From the NCBI GenBank assembly GCA_900543515.1, contig UQRW01000020.1:1-39231 (forward strand): DNA of 39,231 nucleotides, written 5' to 3'. The notes below the pieces were generated by a model. It saw only the letters and a program-made list of their open reading frames with translations, was not told where the DNA came from and ran no database searches. Position numbers and translations under genes: made by a program. This DNA is from an uncultured Collinsella sp. Its GTDB lineage: Bacteria > Actinomycetota > Coriobacteriia > Coriobacteriales > Coriobacteriaceae. Positions 15,914-22,971 of the stretch are shown one piece after another (positions within the stretch are counted from its first letter, which is position 1; each line of letters begins with the position of its first letter).

Positions 15914-16774
15914 ATGACAACTTCGCCTTTGGCAAACCCCACGGCAACTAGGGAGCTGCTAGAGGAGTTTGGCCTTGCGACCAAGCATCGCCTGGGCCAG
16001 AACTTCCTGATCGACAACCATGTGATCGAACGTATCTGTGAGCTCGCTGAGCTTGCGGGCGATGAGCGCGTGCTCGAGGTCGGCCCGGGTTGCGGCACGC
16101 TGACGTTGGCCCTGCTGCAGGAGGCGGCGTGCGTTACGTCGATTGAGGCAGATCCCGAGCTCGAGCCGGTGCTCGATGCTCACGCCGCCGACTACGCCAA
16201 CTTCCGCTTTATCATGGGCGACGCGCTTAAGGTGGGCCCGGAGCAGATTGAGCAGGCCGCCGGCGGCGAGCCCACGGTATTTGTCGCGAACTTGCCCTAT
16301 AACGTGGCGTCGACAATCATCCTGCAGTTCTTCCAGACGATGCCCGCGCTCAAGCGCGCCGTCGTCATGGTGCAAAAGGAGGTTGCCGATCGCATTGCCG
16401 CAGTGCCGGGCAACAAGACCTATGGCGGCTATACGGCAAAGCTCGGCCTGTATGCGCAGGTGACGGGTCGCTTTGAGGTGCCGCCGCGTTGCTTTATGCC
16501 GGCGCCGCACGTGGACTCGGCCGTCGTGCGTATCGACCGTGTTGACGGCGTGGTACCCGAAGGACTCGATCGCGAATTTGTGGCCCGCGTGATTGATGCT
16601 GCATTTGCTCAGCGTCGCAAGACCATCCGCAATTCCATGAGCGCCAACGGTTTTGCCAAGGACGTGCTCGATGCCGCTTTTGAGGTTTGCGGTATCGCAC
16701 CCACCACGCGCGCCGAGACGCTCGATGTTGCCGACTTTGTCCGTCTGGCCCGGGAGCTAATCCATGATGCCTAA
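15914..16774 (+). CDS. rsmA: 16S rRNA (adenine1518/1519-N6)-dimethyltransferase
   Basis: RsmA (KsgA) dimethylates two adjacent adenines in the 3' hairpin of 16S rRNA late in 30S assembly. GQNFLIDNHVIERI is the family opening near residue 30. VLEVGPGCGTLTLALL (near 53-68) is the SAM-binding motif I, and NLPYNVAS (near 130) is the catalytic NLPY motif. The C-terminal helical domain includes RRKTIRNSM. Length is 286 residues, normal. AAGGAGG precedes the ATG. Its last codons overlap the tatD start by 11 bases, so the two are translated together. Confidence 0.96.
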   Translation: MTTSPLANPTATRELLEEFGLATKHRLGQNFLIDNHVIERICELAELAGDERVLEVGPGCGTLTLALLQEAACVTSIEADPELEPVLDAHAADYANFRFIMGDALKVGPEQIEQAAGGEPTVFVANLPYNVASTIILQFFQTMPALKRAVVMVQKEVADRIAAVPGNKTYGGYTAKLGLYAQVTGRFEVPPRCFMPAPHVDSAVVRIDRVDGVVPEGLDREFVARVIDAAFAQRRKTIRNSMSANGFAKDVLDAAFEVCGIAPTTRAETLDVADFVRLARELIHDA

Positions 16775-17681
16775 TGCCGAACGCGTGACGTTTACCAAGA
16801 AAAAGAAGACGGTTGCTTGTCCCGTGCCCTTGGCGCCGCTTGCCGACACGCATGCACATCTGCTTTCGTTTTGGGGCAAGGATGTGCCCGAGACGCTCCT
16901 GCGTGCCAAAGCCGCGGGCGTCGACCTGTTGGTGACGATGTTCGACCCCATTGCCGACAAGCGCAGCGTGGCGGACTATAGCGACTGGCTGGTGCGCGAG
17001 ATTCTTCCGATGCAGGATATCCCGCAGATCAAGTATCTTGCCGGCGTGCATCCGTATGGCGCGCCGGACTATACCGACGACGTTCATGCACAGGTCGTTG
17101 CCGCACTTGATGACCCCTTATGCGCCGGTATTGGCGAAATCGGCCTGGACTATCACATGGACTATGACGACGATATCGCGCCGGCACCCCATAACGTGCA
17201 GATTGATTGCATGGCGCGCCAGCTCGAGCTTGCCGTGCGCCGCAATGTGCCGGTGGAGCTGCACCTGCGTCACGAGGACTCGGATGGGGAGCGCACCTCG
17301 CACGTTGATGCGTACAACGTACTGCGCGAGGTGGGTGTGCCCCAGGCTGGTTGTGTGCTGCACTGTTTTGGCGAGGACCGCGCCACGATGGAGCGCTTTG
17401 TGGATTTGGGCTGCTATATCGCCTATGGCGGTGCGGCCACCTTTAAGCGCAACGACGATGTGCGCGAGGCATTTGCGGCAACCCCACTCGATCGAATTTT
17501 GTTCGAGACGGATTGCCCGTATATGGCTCCGGAGCCCATCCGCGGTCTTGAATGCGAGCCCGCAATGATCTCCATTACGGCAAACACGCTGGTCAACGAC
17601 CGTGTCGATCGTACCGGCGAGGATGCTGAGGCAATCGCGCAAGCCGCTTGGGAGAATGCCTGCAAACTTTTTCAAAAATAG
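16764..17681 (+). CDS. tatD: TatD family metal-dependent hydrolase
   Basis: A TIM-barrel amidohydrolase of the TatD nuclease family. Metal ligands are seen in order: DTHAHL near residue 29, GEIGLDYHMDYD near 122 (Glu), ELHLRHED near 153 (His), HCFGED near 195 (His) and FETDCPY near 243 (Asp). The 305 residues include a longer, Lys-rich N-terminus before the barrel. The insert after GLDYHMDYDDD also makes it a little longer than the usual 260. The start at 16764 lies within the rsmA 3' end. TatD proteins act on DNA 3' ends in repair; cellular role is known from the family only. Gene order rsmA-tatD is common in bacteria, though tatD-rsmA is more usual. Confidence 0.9.
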   Translation: MMPNAERVTFTKKKKTVACPVPLAPLADTHAHLLSFWGKDVPETLLRAKAAGVDLLVTMFDPIADKRSVADYSDWLVREILPMQDIPQIKYLAGVHPYGAPDYTDDVHAQVVAALDDPLCAGIGEIGLDYHMDYDDDIAPAPHNVQIDCMARQLELAVRRNVPVELHLRHEDSDGERTSHVDAYNVLREVGVPQAGCVLHCFGEDRATMERFVDLGCYIAYGGAATFKRNDDVREAFAATPLDRILFETDCPYMAPEPIRGLECEPAMISITANTLVNDRVDRTGEDAEAIAQAAWENACKLFQK

Positions 17682-17684
17682 TTC

Positions 17685-17713
17685 TTGCGTTCGTGGTGGC
17701 GCTCCGTTATTCT
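17685..17713 (+). promoter_or_regulatory. tRNA-Leu promoter
   Basis: TTGCGT at 17685-17690 and TATTCT at 17708-17713 are 17 bases apart and stand 11 bases before the mature tRNA end. Confidence 0.75.
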
Positions 17714-17724
17714 AATTCCTGCAC

Positions 17725-17811
17725 GCGGGCGTGGCGGAATTGGCAGACGCGTACGGTTCAGGTCCGTATGGGGGCAACCCCATGAAGGTTCAAGTCCTTT
17801 CGCCCGCACCA
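17725..17811 (+). tRNA. tRNA-Leu (CAG)
   Basis: A class II tRNA with a long variable arm. Acceptor strands GCGGGCG and CGCCCGC pair perfectly, the discriminator is A, and CCA is encoded. The anticodon CAG is at 17759-17761. It reads CUG codons, the dominant leucine codon of the surrounding genes. Confidence 0.95.
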
Positions 17812-17822
17812 TTAAATTAAAG

Positions 17823-17847
17823 AGCTCCCAGCAATGGGAGCTTTTTT
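17823..17847 (+). terminator. terminator of tRNA-Leu
   Basis: AGCTCCCA and TGGGAGCT form a perfect 8-bp stem with a 4-base loop and a run of six T. Confidence 0.9.
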
Positions 17848-17928
17848 GTTATGGGCCTCTTGTTGATGTCATGTTGCTGCTTCGTGCGGGTATCCTAGTG
17901 CCAACGTGTGCCTATCAGAGGAGAGACC

Positions 17929-18867
17929 ATGCTGTTGTCCGGTATCATCGCCGCCCTTACCAGCCTTTTGATTCCCATCATCATCCTGTTGCTGCTGCTT
18001 CCTAACGCCTGCTATGTCGTTGAACAACAGCATGCCGTGATCATTGAGCGTCTGGGCAAGTTTAACCGCATCGTCAACGCGGGCTTCCACATGAAGGTGC
18101 CCGTGATCGACCGCAAGGCCGCCACGGTGAGTCTGCGCACCATGAAAAACGGTTTTGGCATCGACGTCAAGACCCAGGACAACGTGACCATCGGCCTTGA
18201 GGTCTCTGCTCAGTACCACGTGAGCTATGACATGGGCGCCGGCCCGGCAGATTCGGGCATCTACAAGAGCTACTATATGCTGCAGGAGCCCGTCGACCAG
18301 ATGCGTGACTTCATCACCGACGCTCTGCGCTCTTCGATTCCCGTCTACACACTCGATGAGGTCTTTGCCAAGAAGGATGACATCGCCAAGGACGTTAATG
18401 CCACCGTGTCCGAGCAGATGGCTGCCTACGGCTTCACCCTCGTGTCGACACTCATCACCAAAATCGCGCTGCCGACCGAGGTCGAGAACTCCATGAACGA
18501 CATCAACGCTGCCCAGCGCAAGCGCGCTGCGGCACAGGAGCTCGCTGAGGCCGACCGCATCAAGCGCGTCACCGAGGCGACCGCCGAGGCCGAGGCAATG
18601 GAAAAGGCGGGCGAGGGCATCGCCAACCAGCGCAAGGCCATCGCGCTGGGTATCAAAGATTCGCTCGAGATCATCCAAGAGACGGGTGTCGGCAATGACG
18701 AGGCCAACCAACTGTTCATGTTTACGCAGTGGTCCGAGATGATGACGGAGTTCGCTCGCACGGGTAAAACCTCGACGGTCGTGCTGCCGAGCGACTTTTC
18801 GCAGTCGGCCTCGATGTTCGAGCAGATGCTGACCGCCAGCAAAGTTCAAAACGATTCGAAGGAGTAG
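17929..18867 (+). CDS. SPFH domain/stomatin-like membrane protein
   Basis: A membrane-anchored scaffold protein of 312 residues. The N-terminal hydrophobic helix spans about residues 4-27. An SPFH (stomatin/prohibitin) domain follows, opening with CYVVEQQHAVIIERLGKFNRIVNAGFHMKVPVID... near 31-60. A coiled coil rich in Glu/Ala/Arg lies near 190-230 (AAQELAEADRIKRVTEATAEAEAM). Stomatin-type proteins form microdomain-like oligomers and often partner with NfeD proteases; no nfeD is adjacent. I chose ATG 17929, with AGAGGAGAG upstream. rlmH follows after six bases, so the two are co-transcribed. Confidence 0.88.
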   Translation: MLLSGIIAALTSLLIPIIILLLLLPNACYVVEQQHAVIIERLGKFNRIVNAGFHMKVPVIDRKAATVSLRTMKNGFGIDVKTQDNVTIGLEVSAQYHVSYDMGAGPADSGIYKSYYMLQEPVDQMRDFITDALRSSIPVYTLDEVFAKKDDIAKDVNATVSEQMAAYGFTLVSTLITKIALPTEVENSMNDINAAQRKRAAAQELAEADRIKRVTEATAEAEAMEKAGEGIANQRKAIALGIKDSLEIIQETGVGNDEANQLFMFTQWSEMMTEFARTGKTSTVVLPSDFSQSASMFEQMLTASKVQNDSKE

Positions 18868-18873
18868 ACGCGC

Positions 18874-19344
18874 GTGAAATACACCGTCGTTTGCGTCGGT
18901 AAGCTCAAGGAGCGCTTTTGGAAGGACGCGTGCGCTGAGTACACCAAGCGCCTAGGTGCCTATGCCAAGGTTGATATCCGCGAGGTGGCCGATATCGACC
19001 CGGCTAAGGCGGGCGGCGTGGATGCCGCGCGCGACAAGGAGGGGGCGGCAATTCTTGCTGCATTGCCGTCTCGGGCGCATGTGATCCTGCTGGCTATCGA
19101 GGGCAAGGAGCGTTCGAGTGAGGAGCTCTCGGCGCGGCTCGACGATCTTATGCTGCGAGGCAGCAGCGACATTGCCTTTGTAATCGGCGGTTCGGACGGC
19201 GTGAGTGATGAGGTGCGCGCCCGCGCCGACGAGATGCTCAGCTTTGGACACATTACCTTGCCGCATAACCTGGCGCGTGTGGTGCTGCTAGAGCAGATTT
19301 ACCGTGCCTGCAAGATCAGCCGTGGCGAGCCGTATCACAAATAG
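18874..19344 (+). CDS. rlmH: 23S rRNA (pseudouridine1915-N3)-methyltransferase
   Basis: RlmH is a SPOUT-class enzyme that methylates pseudouridine 1915 in helix 69 of assembled 70S ribosomes. The opening VVCVGKLKERFWKDACAEYTKRL, the knot motif FVIGGSDGVS near residues 107-116, and the C-terminal LEQIYRACKISRGEPYHK are all diagnostic. The length of 156 is typical. It uses a GTG start with GAAGGAG nine bases upstream. Confidence 0.96.
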   Translation: MKYTVVCVGKLKERFWKDACAEYTKRLGAYAKVDIREVADIDPAKAGGVDAARDKEGAAILAALPSRAHVILLAIEGKERSSEELSARLDDLMLRGSSDIAFVIGGSDGVSDEVRARADEMLSFGHITLPHNLARVVLLEQIYRACKISRGEPYHK

Positions 19345-19417
19345 GTCGGCAATACGAAACAATGGCGTGGGACAATACCTTTCGTTTTGAGGAATGTGTC
19401 TGAAAGGACTATGCGAT

Positions 19418-20188
19418 ATGAAGATTGGATTTGTCGGTTTTGGCAATATGGCGAGCGCTATGGCCGATGGCTGGATCGCTGCCGGTGTAGCTGCGAGCGA
19501 CATGTGCGCCTGTGCTGGTCGCTACGACGCACTGGTTGAGCGCTGCGAGGCGCGCGGCATGGTCGCCTGCCACGATGCCGCCGAGGTCGTCGCCGCATCC
19601 GATATCGTGGTCGCTGCGGTCAAACCGTACATGATCGAGAAGGTATTCGCCCCGCTCAAGGATGCTCTTGCCAAAAAGGTCGTTTTGTCGGTTGCCTGGA
19701 CCTGGGACAGTGCCAAGTGGGAGCAGGTCCTGCCGGGCGTTGCGCATATCTCGACGGTGCCCAACACACCGGTTTCGGTGGACGAGGGCGTCATCGCTTG
19801 CGAGAAGGCTTCCACGCTTAGTGATGAGCAGAGCGCAGTGGTGCTTGATCTGCTTGGCAAGCTCGGTGCGGTGGTCGAGCTCGATACGAGCCTGCTGTTT
19901 GTGGGCGGCACGGTGGGTGGTTGCGCTCCGGCATTTGTCGCTATGGCAATCGAGGCCCTGGGCGATGCGGCGGTCAAGCACGGTATCCCGCGTGCCGATG
20001 CCTATCGCATTGTGAGCCAGATGGTGCTGGGTACGGCAAAGCTGCAGCTTGCAACTGGCCAGCATCCTGCGGCGATGAAGGATGCCGTATGCTCGCCCGG
20101 CGGCGCCACCATCAAGGGCGTCATCGCGCTCGAGGATGCCGGCATGCGCAGCGCCCTGGTCAAGGCCATCGACGCCACCCTTCAGTAA
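19418..20188 (+). CDS. proC: pyrroline-5-carboxylate reductase
   Basis: ProC catalyses the last step of proline synthesis, NAD(P)H-dependent reduction of pyrroline-5-carboxylate. The N-terminal Rossmann motif GFVGFGNMASAM covers about residues 4-15. VAAVKPYMIEKV follows near 68. The C-terminal dimerisation domain carries GGCAPAFVAMAIEALGDAAV and CSPGGATIKGVIALEDAGMR, the family signature. Length is 256 residues. I chose ATG 19418 with AAAGGA nine bases upstream; the frame is open eight codons further. It is about 70 bases after rlmH, so it may have its own promoter. Confidence 0.95.
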   Translation: MKIGFVGFGNMASAMADGWIAAGVAASDMCACAGRYDALVERCEARGMVACHDAAEVVAASDIVVAAVKPYMIEKVFAPLKDALAKKVVLSVAWTWDSAKWEQVLPGVAHISTVPNTPVSVDEGVIACEKASTLSDEQSAVVLDLLGKLGAVVELDTSLLFVGGTVGGCAPAFVAMAIEALGDAAVKHGIPRADAYRIVSQMVLGTAKLQLATGQHPAAMKDAVCSPGGATIKGVIALEDAGMRSALVKAIDATLQ

Positions 20189-20200
20189 AACCTTCCATTT

Positions 20201-20334
20201 AGGGACAGGTTTATTTTGGCTGGTTTTCCTGCGGTTTTATCTCTATAGCAAAAAGCGCCCCGCAACTGGCTCAATTCCAGTTGCGGGGCGCTTGCGTTTG
20301 CCCAGATAAAACCGACCAAAATAAACCTGTCCCT
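20201..20334. repeat. nested palindromic element (three stems)
   Basis: Three perfect inverted repeats sit one inside another. The outer arms are 19 bp (20201-20219 and 20316-20334, AGGGACAGGTTTATTTTGG). The middle arms are 11 bp (20232-20242 and 20304-20314). The inner arms are 17 bp (20253-20269 and 20277-20293) with a 7-base loop. The element fills the gap between proC (plus) and the small minus-strand gene. The inner stem could act as a two-way terminator, and a T-run follows the outer right arm. The layered form suggests a non-autonomous palindromic mobile or REP-type element. Confidence 0.85.
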
Positions 20335-20344
20335 TTTTGGCAGG

Positions 20345-20518
20345 TTAGTCCCAGAAGCTGTCTTCCTCATCCTCGGACTTGGGTCCGCGGTCGACGTACA
20401 TCTTATGGGTGCGCTTCTCCATTACAAAGGCAAGAATCGCAAATAACAGGATGCCGCCGGCGAAAAGGATGGCAAAACCGGTGCGGGTGCCAAACAAAAA
20501 GGAAAAAACTGCGTCCAT
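20345..20518 (-). CDS. 57-residue single-pass membrane protein
   Basis: An open frame of 58 codons on the minus strand. It begins MDAVFSFLFGTRTG, continues with a clear membrane helix (residues about 14-33), then a basic patch EKRTHK, and ends in a very acidic tail EDEEDSFWD. AAGAAGG lies seven bases before the ATG on that strand. The basic patch after the helix predicts a cytoplasmic C-terminus. The frame is short and I do not recognise the family, but start signal, hydrophobic segment and charge layout make chance unlikely. It is divergent from serS and convergent with proC. Promoter-like TATACT on the minus strand lies in the shared upstream region near 20563-20568. Confidence 0.7.
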   Translation of the reverse strand: MDAVFSFLFGTRTGFAILFAGGILLFAILAFVMEKRTHKMYVDRGPKSEDEEDSFWD

Positions 20519-20561
20519 TGGGTGCCTTCTTGCGTAGTTGAGTTGGGTCGTAAACGCTCAT

Positions 20562-20599
20562 AAGTATATACTTGCCCATACATGTACAAGGTTGCAACC
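20562..20599. promoter_or_regulatory. palindrome cluster in divergent promoter region of serS
   Basis: Within 40 bases lie AAGTATATACTT (20562-20573), TACATGTA (about 20579-20586) and GGTTGCAACC (20590-20599), all perfect palindromes. The first contains TATACT on both strands, so it can serve as -10 box in either direction. The region separates serS from the 57-residue membrane protein gene and probably holds both promoters. Confidence 0.5.
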
Positions 20600-20629
20600 T
20601 AAATGGAATGTATATCGCCGGAGGATCTA

Positions 20630-21913
20630 ATGCTTGATATCAAGTTTGTTCGCGAGAACCCCGATGCCATCGATGTCGCCATGGCTAACCGCCAGACGTC
20701 TTGGGATCGCGAGAAGTTCTTTGAGCTCGACGACGAGCGTCGTGCCGTCATCACCGAGGTCGAGGAGCTCCAGGCTACGCGCAATGCCGAGTCCAAGAAG
20801 ATCGGCGCCCTGATGAAGGAGGGCAAGAAGGACGAGGCCGAGGCCGCCAAGGAGGCCGTGCGCGCCGTCAACGAGAAGATTGACGGTCTGGCCGAGCGCC
20901 GCACTGCTCTCGAGCAGGAGCAGTACGACTTCATGGCTCACCTGCCCAACATTCCTTGCGAGGCCACGCCGTACGGCAAGGACGAGGACGAGAACATTGA
21001 GCGCCGTCGTTGGGGCACCCCGCGCGAGTTCGACTTCGACTTTAAGCCGCACTGGGATCTGGGCACCGATCTGGACATCCTCGACTTCGAGCGTGGCAAT
21101 AAGCTCTCCGGCAGCCGCTTTACCGTTCTCGGTGGCGCCGGCGCCCGCCTGGAGCGCGCCCTCATCAACTTCTTCCTCGATACGCACACCAGCCGTGGTT
21201 TTAAGGAGTGGTGGCCGCCCATCGTCGTCAAGCGTCAGACCATGTTCGGTACGGGCCAGCTGCCCAAGTTCGAGGATGACGCCTATCACGTCTCGGGCGA
21301 CAACTTCCTGATCCCCACCGCCGAGGTCGTGCTTACCAACCTACACGCCGGCGAGGTCCTCGATGCCGACACTCTGCCGCGCCGCTACACCGCCTTCACC
21401 CCCTGCTTCCGCGAGGAGGCCGGTTCCGCCGGTCGCGACACCCGCGGCATCATCCGTCAGCACGAGTTCGACAAGGTCGAGATGGTCAAGTTCGCTAAGC
21501 CGGAGGAGTCCGACGAGGAGCTCGAGAGCATGACCGCCGAGGCCGAGTACCTGCTGCAGCAGCTGGGCCTTCCGTATCGCGTGATTAGCCTGTGCACCGG
21601 CGACTTGGGCTTCTCTGCCCGTCAGACCTACGACGTCGAGGTCTGGCTGCCGAGCTACAACGCCTACAAGGAGATCAGCTCCTGTTCCAACTGCGGCGAC
21701 TTCCAGGCCCGCCGCGCCAATATCAAGTATCGCGACCCCGAGAACTTCAAGGGCTCGCGCTACCTGCACACCCTCAACGGTTCCGGCCTGCCGGCTGGTC
21801 GTACCATGGCTGCCATTCTGGAGAACTACCAGAACGCCGACGGCACCATCACGATCCCCGAGGTTCTGCGTCCCTACATGGGCGGCCTCGAGAAGATCGA
21901 GCCGGTCGCGTAA
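20630..21913 (+). CDS. serS: seryl-tRNA synthetase
   Basis: A class II synthetase that charges tRNA-Ser, including the tRNA-Ser gene found at 26938. It begins MLDIKFVRENPDAIDVAM, the usual start, with GGAGG eight bases upstream; nine codons of open frame further up lack such a site. An N-terminal coiled-coil arm, rich in Lys/Glu, covers about residues 30-100 and grips the long variable arm of the tRNA. Motif 2 is seen as CFREEAGSAGRDTRGIIRQHEFDKVE (near 265-290, read in two parts) and motif 3 as LNGSGLPAGRTMAAILENYQ (near 385). Length is 427 residues, normal. Confidence 0.97.
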   Translation: MLDIKFVRENPDAIDVAMANRQTSWDREKFFELDDERRAVITEVEELQATRNAESKKIGALMKEGKKDEAEAAKEAVRAVNEKIDGLAERRTALEQEQYDFMAHLPNIPCEATPYGKDEDENIERRRWGTPREFDFDFKPHWDLGTDLDILDFERGNKLSGSRFTVLGGAGARLERALINFFLDTHTSRGFKEWWPPIVVKRQTMFGTGQLPKFEDDAYHVSGDNFLIPTAEVVLTNLHAGEVLDADTLPRRYTAFTPCFREEAGSAGRDTRGIIRQHEFDKVEMVKFAKPEESDEELESMTAEAEYLLQQLGLPYRVISLCTGDLGFSARQTYDVEVWLPSYNAYKEISSCSNCGDFQARRANIKYRDPENFKGSRYLHTLNGSGLPAGRTMAAILENYQNADGTITIPEVLRPYMGGLEKIEPVA

Positions 21914-21936
21914 CTCGGCTGCATAGGGGATATGCA

Positions 21937-21960
21937 AGGGCGCTCCTTCGGGGGCGCCCT
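21937..21960 (+). terminator. hairpin after serS
   Basis: AGGGCGC and GCGCCCT form a stem around TCCTTCGGG. The T-tract after it is poor (ATTTCG), so termination may be partial. Confidence 0.6.
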
Positions 21961-22025
21961 ATTTCGTGCGCAGGTCCATACCATGCCGTGCGGACAGCTC
22001 AATAGAAAACACACGAACAACTGTT

Positions 22026-22053
22026 CTGTATACAGCCATCTACCTGCTATGCT
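22026..22053 (+). promoter_or_regulatory. palindrome and -10 box before the 125-residue gene
   Basis: CTGTATACAG at 22026-22035 is a perfect 10-bp palindrome lying where the -35 box would be. TATGCT at 22048-22053 is the likely -10 box. The arrangement suggests control by a DNA-binding regulator. Confidence 0.4.
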
Positions 22054-22086
22054 TTTGCTAAATAAGAGCGAGAGAAAGGGGACGCG

Positions 22087-22464
22087 ATGGAGCTGTTTGA
22101 TGATCGGGTGGTTTTGTTTGAGAGCGACGAGGGCGGGGAGTACCTGCTTGTAACGTGTGAGCCGTCTGGCATGGGCGGCCTGGTGGTTCGGCAGACGAGT
22201 GAGGGTCCGTTGACGCAATGGTGCTTTGAGGAGTCGCCGCATGTGGTCGAGACCTTTGTGACGCACGAGGGACTTGTGGCGCTGGAGCACTTCTATGGAG
22301 TTGGGACTTCCAACCAGGTCGCGCGCATGTTGAGCATCTCGTTTGCCGATTATGATTGCGCCCAGCGGGTGAGATCGCTCCTGAGGGAACTTGATGCTAA
22401 GTTTGACGTGATCGAAAAGCCAATCGATCGTACGGGGAACAGCGGTATATGCGGAGCAGCATGA
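22087..22464 (+). CDS. unknown protein, 125 residues
   Basis: I do not recognise the family. The protein has no membrane segment or signal peptide and is acidic (MELFDDRVVLFESDEGGEYLL). The N-terminal half looks beta-rich and the C-terminal half helical (QRVRSLLRELDAKFDVIEK). AAAGGGG lies a few bases before the ATG. It is a single gene between the serS hairpin and tRNA-Arg, with a palindrome in its promoter region. Codon use resembles its neighbours. A function cannot be suggested from the sequence. Confidence 0.7.
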   Translation: MELFDDRVVLFESDEGGEYLLVTCEPSGMGGLVVRQTSEGPLTQWCFEESPHVVETFVTHEGLVALEHFYGVGTSNQVARMLSISFADYDCAQRVRSLLRELDAKFDVIEKPIDRTGNSGICGAA

Positions 22465-22500
22465 CAAAACTGCGTTCCACAAAAAAGTTTGAGATTGTGC

Positions 22501-22530
22501 TTGACTCCAATAAGCTAAAGTGGTTTTATA
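22501..22530 (+). promoter_or_regulatory. tRNA-Arg promoter
   Basis: TTGACT at 22501-22506 is followed 17 bases later by the AT-rich TTTTATAT segment, which would hold the -10 box, shortly before the tRNA. Confidence 0.6.
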
Positions 22531-22541
22531 TGTCTTGCGCT

Positions 22542-22618
22542 GCGGCGTTACCTCAGCTGGATAGAGGGTCTGACTACGAATCAGAACGTCATAGGTTCGA
22601 ATCCTATACGCCGCACCA
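22542..22618 (+). tRNA. tRNA-Arg (ACG)
   Basis: Acceptor strands GCGGCGT and ACGCCGC pair perfectly. The D-arm is CCTC/GAGG, the anticodon arm TCTGA/TCAGA with anticodon ACG at 22576-22578, and the T-arm ATAGG/CCTAT with TTCGAAT. CCA is encoded. The first anticodon base would be inosine, reading CGU, CGC and CGA. Its last 20 bases are repeated at 22789-22808. Confidence 0.96.
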
Positions 22619-22630
22619 ATTGAGTTTTTA

Positions 22631-22654
22631 GCCTCCGGAAACGGGGGCTTTTCC
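22631..22654 (+). terminator. terminator of tRNA-Arg
   Basis: GCCTCCG and CGGGGGC pair (one T-G) around a GAAA loop, followed by TTTTCCTTT. A near-copy lies at 22821-22847. Confidence 0.85.
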
Positions 22655-22820
22655 TTTACGGGGGCATTGCGGAGATTCGAACCTCGTTCGAGGCGCGAGC
22701 GTCAAGAAAACGCGGAGCGTTTTCAGCGAGCGGGCGAGTCCGCCGGCAGGCGGGCGAAGCCGGTGCGGATCCGCGCAGCGGATGCGCGGAATCCTATACG
22801 CCGCACCATTTGAGATTAAA

Positions 22821-22847
22821 GCTCCCGGCAACGGGGGCTTTTCTTTT
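22821..22847 (+). terminator. second copy of tRNA-Arg-type terminator
   Basis: GCTCCCG and CGGGGGC pair around GCAA, followed by TTTTCTTTT. It belongs to the duplicated unit and has no intact gene directly in front of it. Confidence 0.75.
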
Positions 22848-22971
22848 ACGCCAGCTTGAGTGCTTTCGTCCAAAGGGACGATTTCCTGTCGACTCGTGTA
22901 AGATTCCGAGTAGGTATCGCGGCCCATCCGCGACCACTCCTTCTCTCAACGACCGATCAGGGTGATATTTC

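Larger units (their letters stand above)
22599..22850 (+). repeat. tRNA-Arg 3'-end duplication with inserted hairpin core
   Basis: The last 20 bases of tRNA-Arg (22599-22618) recur exactly at 22789-22808, and the terminator after it recurs in diverged form, so 22599-22660 and 22789-22850 are direct repeats 190 bp apart. Between them is a GC-rich core of about 128 bp. It opens with an antisense T-arm-like sequence (ATTCGAACCT at 22675-22684), then hairpin AAAACGC/GCGTTTT (22707-22723), a CCGCC/GGCGG hairpin near 22740-22752, and a GGATCCGC/GCGGATGC hairpin near 22765-22785. A related unit stands after tRNA-Ser. No protein gene is present in 22619-22971. Confidence 0.85.

Noticed and set aside
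22449..22631. Short plus-strand frame running across tRNA-Arg
   Set aside because: It overlaps the whole tRNA and would translate it; no coding signal.
22599..22850. Attachment site pair of a large prophage or ICE
   Set aside because: The two copies are only 190 bp apart and no integrase or structural gene lies between or beside them.
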